Part shown: positions 13,806-16,660 of the stretch, in pieces
Layout of the letters: each line of letters opens with the position of its first letter
Numbering within the stretch: the stretch's first letter is position 1
Assembly (NCBI GenBank): GCA_030824725.1
Contig: JAPJRE010000044.1
Span: 1 to 16,660, forward strand
Origin: Sphingomonas sp.
GTDB lineage: Bacteria; Pseudomonadota; Alphaproteobacteria; Sphingomonadales; Sphingomonadaceae
Length of the DNA stretch: 16,660 nucleotides
Direction: 5' to 3'
The notes under the pieces: model-generated
The model's input: the letters and a program-made list of their open reading frames with translations, nothing else
The model's database searches: none
What the model was told of the DNA's origin: nothing
Position numbers and translations under genes: made by a program

Positions 13806-15212
13806 ATGGGGTTTTGGGGGCCGCTCAAGCCGATCGAGCGCAGCACGGGTTCTGATGCGCATCGGCTGCGCCCCAGCCTCTCCTGGCCGCACCTGATCGC
13901 GCTCGGCGTGGGTGCGATCGTCGGCACCGGCATCTACACGCTGACCGGCGTCGGCGCCGAGCGGGCAGGGCCGGCGGTGATTCTCGCCTTCGTCATCGCC
14001 GGCGCGGTGTGCGCCTGCGCCGCGCTCGCCTATGCCGAGCTGGCGACGATGATCCCCGCGGCGGGCAGCGCCTATACCTATAGTTATTCGGTGCTGGGCG
14101 AGACGATCGCCTGGGTGGTTGGCTGGAGCCTGATCCTCGAATATTCGCTCGCCTGCTCGGCGGTGGCGGTGGGATGGTCCGGCTATCTGGTCGGCTGGCT
14201 GCAATCGGCGGGCATCCACCTGCCGGCGGTGCTGCTCCAGGGGCCGCACGCCGGGGGCATCGTCAACCTGCCGGCGGTGCTCGTCTCCTTCGCCATCGCC
14301 GGCATGCTGATGCTCGGCACCCGCGAGAGCGCGACGCTCAATATCGTGCTCGTCGTGATCAAGCTGGTGGCGCTGGCGGTGTTCGTGGCGCTGGCGCTGC
14401 CCGGCTTCGATGCGGCGAACTTCCACCCCTTTATGCCCTATGGCTTCGCCAGCCATGCCGAGGGTAGCGCCACGCGCGGCGTGATGGCCGCCGCCGCGAT
14501 CGTGTTCTTCGCCTTTTACGGCTTCGACGCCGTCGCCACCTCGGCGGAGGAAGCCAAGAAGCCGGGTCGCGACCTGACCATCGGCATTGTCGGATCGATG
14601 GCCTTGTGCACCACCATCTACATCCTCGTCGCGGTCGCCGCGGTGGGGGCGATGTCCTACACCACGCTCGGCAACTCCCCCGAGCCGCTGGCGCTGGTGC
14701 TGCGCACGCTCGGCCACCCCTTCGCCGCCTGGGCGATCGCCGCCGCAGCGCTGGTCGCGCTCCCTTCGGTGATCCTGGTGATGATGTACGGGCAGAGCCG
14801 CATCTTCTTCGTGATGGCGCGCGACGGGCTGCTGCCGCGCGGGCTCGCTAGGGTCTCGCCGCGCACCGGCGCCCCGGTGCTGGTGACCGGGATCACCGGG
14901 CTGTTCGTCGCCGCGGTCGCGGGTTTCCTGCGGCTGGACGAGATCGCCGAGCTGGCGAACGCCGGTACGCTGATCGCGTTCATCGCGGTGGGCCTGTGCA
15001 TGATGCTGCTCCGCCGCCGCGCACCCGACGCGCCGCGCATCTTCCGCTGCCCGCAGCCTTATCTGGTCGGCACGCTGGCGGTGCTCGGCTGCCTCTATCT
15101 GCTCTTCTCGCTGCCGGAGAAGACGCTGGTGCGTTTCCTGATCTGGAACGTCGCGGGGCTCGCCGTCTACTTCCTCTACGGCCGCGCGCGCAGCGTGCTG
15201 GCGCGCGGCTGA
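13806..15212 (+). CDS. APC family amino acid permease
   Basis: A 468-aa inner-membrane protein with about twelve hydrophobic segments. TM1 has the broken-helix motif GAIVGTGI (36-43) of the amino acid-polyamine-organocation superfamily. TM6 carries FFAFYGFDAVATSAEEAKKPGRDL (234-257), the signature of the cationic amino acid transporter/YfnA-like subgroup. Y-G-Q-S-R-I-F-F-V-M-A-R-D-G-LLP follows in the second half, also typical. Operon position behind the deaminase and epimerase (24 bp after the epimerase stop) suggests uptake of hydroxyproline or a related imino acid, though the subgroup usually moves primary amino acids. GGGGGA (13797-13802) precedes ATG 13806. The gene ends 4 bp from the stop of the convergent regulator, leaving no room for a terminator. 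Confidence 0.87.
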   Translation: MGFWGPLKPIERSTGSDAHRLRPSLSWPHLIALGVGAIVGTGIYTLTGVGAERAGPAVILAFVIAGAVCACAALAYAELATMIPAAGSAYTYSYSVLGETIAWVVGWSLILEYSLACSAVAVGWSGYLVGWLQSAGIHLPAVLLQGPHAGGIVNLPAVLVSFAIAGMLMLGTRESATLNIVLVVIKLVALAVFVALALPGFDAANFHPFMPYGFASHAEGSATRGVMAAAAIVFFAFYGFDAVATSAEEAKKPGRDLTIGIVGSMALCTTIYILVAVAAVGAMSYTTLGNSPEPLALVLRTLGHPFAAWAIAAAALVALPSVILVMMYGQSRIFFVMARDGLLPRGLARVSPRTGAPVLVTGITGLFVAAVAGFLRLDEIAELANAGTLIAFIAVGLCMMLLRRRAPDAPRIFRCPQPYLVGTLAVLGCLYLLFSLPEKTLVRFLIWNVAGLAVYFLYGRARSVLARG

Positions 15213-15216
15213 GGGA

Positions 15217-15861
15217 TTAGCCGTTCAGCTGGCGGCGAAGATCGGTGAGGGTGCCTTCGATATGCGCGCGGACCAGCGCCCGTGCCCGGTCGGCATCGGC
15301 GCTCTCCCACGCCGCCATCAGCCCGGCATGCTCCAGATGCGCGCGATCCTCGCGCCCGGCGGGTTCGAGATGCTTGTGGACATAGCGTTCGGACAGGATC
15401 TGCAGCCGCTCGACGAGCTGGGTGGTGAGCAGACGCCCGCCGGGGCGGACCAGCGCCATGTGGAACTCGCGGTTGTGCGCGGCGACTTCGTCGAGATGCT
15501 CGGCCGCCGCCACGTCGAGCGCGGTCAGCGCCTCGCGCGCCGCGGCGCGATCGGCATCGGTGGCGGAGAGCGCGCCGGCGGCGACCGCCTCGGGCTCGAT
15601 CGCCAGGCGCAGCGCGTAGATTTCCTCCGCTTCGCCCGAGGACATCGCGCGGACGAAATAGCCGCGGTTCGCCTGGCCGACGAGCAGGCCTTCCTGTTCC
15701 AGCCGCGCCAGCGCCTCGCGCAGCGGGATCTTGCTGACGCCAAGCTGGTTGGCGAGCGCATCCTGGCGGATCGCCTGATCGACCGGGAGCTTGCCCGATA
15801 CGATCTGCTCGCGGACGATCGTGAAGATCTGCTCCGAAAGCGTGCGGACAACGATGCTCAT
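15217..15861 (-). CDS. GntR/FadR-family transcriptional regulator (FCD domain)
   Basis: A 214-aa regulator. Residues 6-72 form the GntR winged helix, with the recognition region IRQDALANQLGVSKIPLREALARLEQEGLL and wing NRGYFV. Residues about 77-210 form an all-helical FCD ligand domain; H134 (REFHMAL), H178 (HLEHAGL) and H200 (VRAHIEGT) match the metal/ligand histidines, with N130 where aspartate is common. Such proteins bind carboxylic or amino acid effectors. The frame is open to 15924, but the ATG at 15861 is chosen because MSIVVRTLSEQIF begins the wHTH. It sits between the permease (convergent, 4 bp apart) and the FAD oxidoreductase (divergent), so it probably represses this hydroxyproline cluster through the shared ATACnGTATAC motif. 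Confidence 0.88.
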   Translation of the reverse strand: MSIVVRTLSEQIFTIVREQIVSGKLPVDQAIRQDALANQLGVSKIPLREALARLEQEGLLVGQANRGYFVRAMSSGEAEEIYALRLAIEPEAVAAGALSATDADRAAAREALTALDVAAAEHLDEVAAHNREFHMALVRPGGRLLTTQLVERLQILSERYVHKHLEPAGREDRAHLEHAGLMAAWESADADRARALVRAHIEGTLTDLRRQLNG

Positions 15862-15951
15862 GCGGTGAGGCTTTCCTTGGGACGAGTACAATTGCGCAAG
15901 CCATGCTTTGCGCGCCTTGGGCAAGCGGCTTCAGACGCGCATGGCCAACAA

Positions 15952-15969
15952 ATACAGTATACCTATACT
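15952..15969. promoter_or_regulatory. Operator motif and -10 in the GntR/oxidoreductase intergenic region
   Basis: ATACAGTATAC (15952-15962) matches ATACCGTATAC (11805-11815) in front of the deaminase operon; both contain the palindrome GTATAC. TATACT (15964-15969) immediately follows and fits a plus-strand -10. Transcription would then begin near 15976, so the ATG at 15975 would not be translated and the oxidoreductase start must be downstream. No good -35 was found. It is a candidate site for the divergently encoded GntR protein. Confidence 0.5.
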
Positions 15970-15992
15970 CCAAAATGAGCAAGGCGAAGTCG

Positions 15993-16660
15993 ATGCGGCG
16001 CAACATGATAGTAATCGGGGGCGGCGTGGTCGGGCTGAGCAGCGCGCTTGCGCTCGCCCGGTCCGGCTGGTCGGTGCGGCTGGTCGACGATGATCCGCAG
16101 CGCACTGCCGCTTCCTGGGGCAATGCCGGGCACATCGCCATCGAGCAGGTCGAGCCGCTCGCTTCCTGGTCGACGATCCGCAGCCTGCCCCGGCGCCGGT
16201 TCGGTGCGGGCGGGGCGGTGTCGCTGCCGCCGGCGGCCTGGCGGCACTGGCTGCCCTTCGGCCTGCGCCTGCTGGCGGCGGCGCGGCCCGGCAGCTTTGC
16301 GCGCGGGCGGACGGCCTTGGCCGCGCTGCTCGGCGAGGCACTGCCCGCCTGGCAGCGGCTGGACGCCAGCCTCGACGGACCGGCGCTGCTGCGCGAGGCG
16401 GGCCATGTCGTCGCCTGGGGGAGCAGCGCGGCGGCCGAGGCCGGTCGCCGCGCCTGGTCGGCGGCCGATATCGGCACCGCCGCGTTCCGCGACGTGACGC
16501 CAGCCGAGCTGCGCGCGCTTCCCGGTACGCCGCGCGCGGGGGCAATCCGGTTCCTCAATACCGCACAGATCGAGGATCTCGGCGCGCTCGATCGGGCGCT
16601 CCGCGCCGCGTTGGTCGCCGCGGGCGGCACGCTCCTGTCCGGGCGGGCGACGCTCACCAC
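15993..16660 (+). CDS. FAD-dependent oxidoreductase (DadA/DAO family), 3'-truncated; probable D-hydroxyproline dehydrogenase
   Basis: The first 222 codons of a D-amino-acid-dehydrogenase-like flavoprotein; the window ends inside it with no stop. The dinucleotide-binding motif VIGGGVVGLSSALALARSGWSVRLVDDD begins at residue 7 (GGGVVG 9-14, acidic end D32-D34), and SWGNAGHIAIEQVEPLAS (41-58) is the DadA-type FAD loop. The product would oxidise cis-4-hydroxy-D-proline to 1-pyrroline-4-hydroxy-2-carboxylate, the step between the epimerase and the deaminase. In-frame ATGs lie at 15975, 15993 and 16005. The first overlaps the likely transcription start; 15993 has AAGGCG 6 bp upstream and is preferred. 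It is divergent from the GntR regulator. The specific substrate is inferred from context. Confidence 0.8.
   Translation, partial: MRRNMIVIGGGVVGLSSALALARSGWSVRLVDDDPQRTAASWGNAGHIAIEQVEPLASWSTIRSLPRRRFGAGGAVSLPPAAWRHWLPFGLRLLAAARPGSFARGRTALAALLGEALPAWQRLDASLDGPALLREAGHVVAWGSSAAAEAGRRAWSAADIGTAAFRDVTPAELRALPGTPRAGAIRFLNTAQIEDLGALDRALRAALVAAGGTLLSGRATLT

Noticed and set aside
15892..15899. TTGCGCAA palindrome upstream of the GntR gene
   Set aside because: Only 8 bp and not repeated at the other promoters of the cluster, so not supported as an operator.
15176..16660. Minus-strand open frame through the FAD oxidoreductase
   Set aside because: The product is Ser/Arg/Ala-rich without motifs, while the plus strand encodes a DadA-type FAD-binding domain.

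Overview
The window is high-GC DNA with the gene content and protein style of a sphingomonad (alphaproteobacterium, probably Sphingomonas or a close relative). This is inferred from an RPA-type RepA, a GPH sugar symporter beside a PL22-type lyase, a DUF6894-like small protein and a divergent Mfd-like helicase; no rRNA or tRNA gene is present to confirm it. Position 1 is probably a contig edge, because bases 17-50 match the Illumina Nextera read-2 adapter at 28 of 34 positions, ending exactly at base 50.

Bases 51-1758 look like a replication module. Two perfect 16-bp palindromes lie 21 bp apart centre to centre. They are followed by a plasmid-type repA (152-1327) and a gene-free stretch with five direct iterons at about 22-bp spacing plus inverted iteron copies just after repA. 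No parAB is visible, so this may be a secondary replicon or an integrated remnant. A small orphan gene of phage-like character (1759-2082, minus) borders it.

Bases 2135-5102 hold a divergent pair: a GPH-family symporter (minus) and an exported oligogalacturonate-lyase-like protein (plus). The 109-bp gap between them has face-to-face promoters overlapped by a dyad. Together they suggest depolymerisation and uptake of a uronate-containing oligosaccharide. The lyase lacks two histidines expected to bind metal.

Bases 5152-7973 (plus) carry a DUF6894-like protein, a VOC protein, an exported M20 metallopeptidase and an exported ThuA-domain protein; the last two overlap by 4 bp. A perfect 16-bp hairpin separates them from a convergent pair: a 107-aa secreted cysteine-containing protein and a shortened Mfd-family helicase (8435-11629, minus).

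Bases 11790-16660 form a probable hydroxyproline catabolism cluster. It has a DapA-family Pyr4H2C deaminase, a proline-racemase-family 4-hydroxyproline 2-epimerase and an APC permease in one plus-strand operon. A convergent GntR/FadR-type regulator follows, then a divergent DadA-like FAD oxidoreductase cut by the window end. The operon promoter and the GntR/oxidoreductase intergenic region both carry ATACnGTATAC, a likely operator. The expected pathway is L-Hyp to D-Hyp (epimerase), to pyrroline-4-hydroxy-2-carboxylate (oxidoreductase), to 2-oxoglutarate semialdehyde (deaminase). The final semialdehyde dehydrogenase is not in the window.
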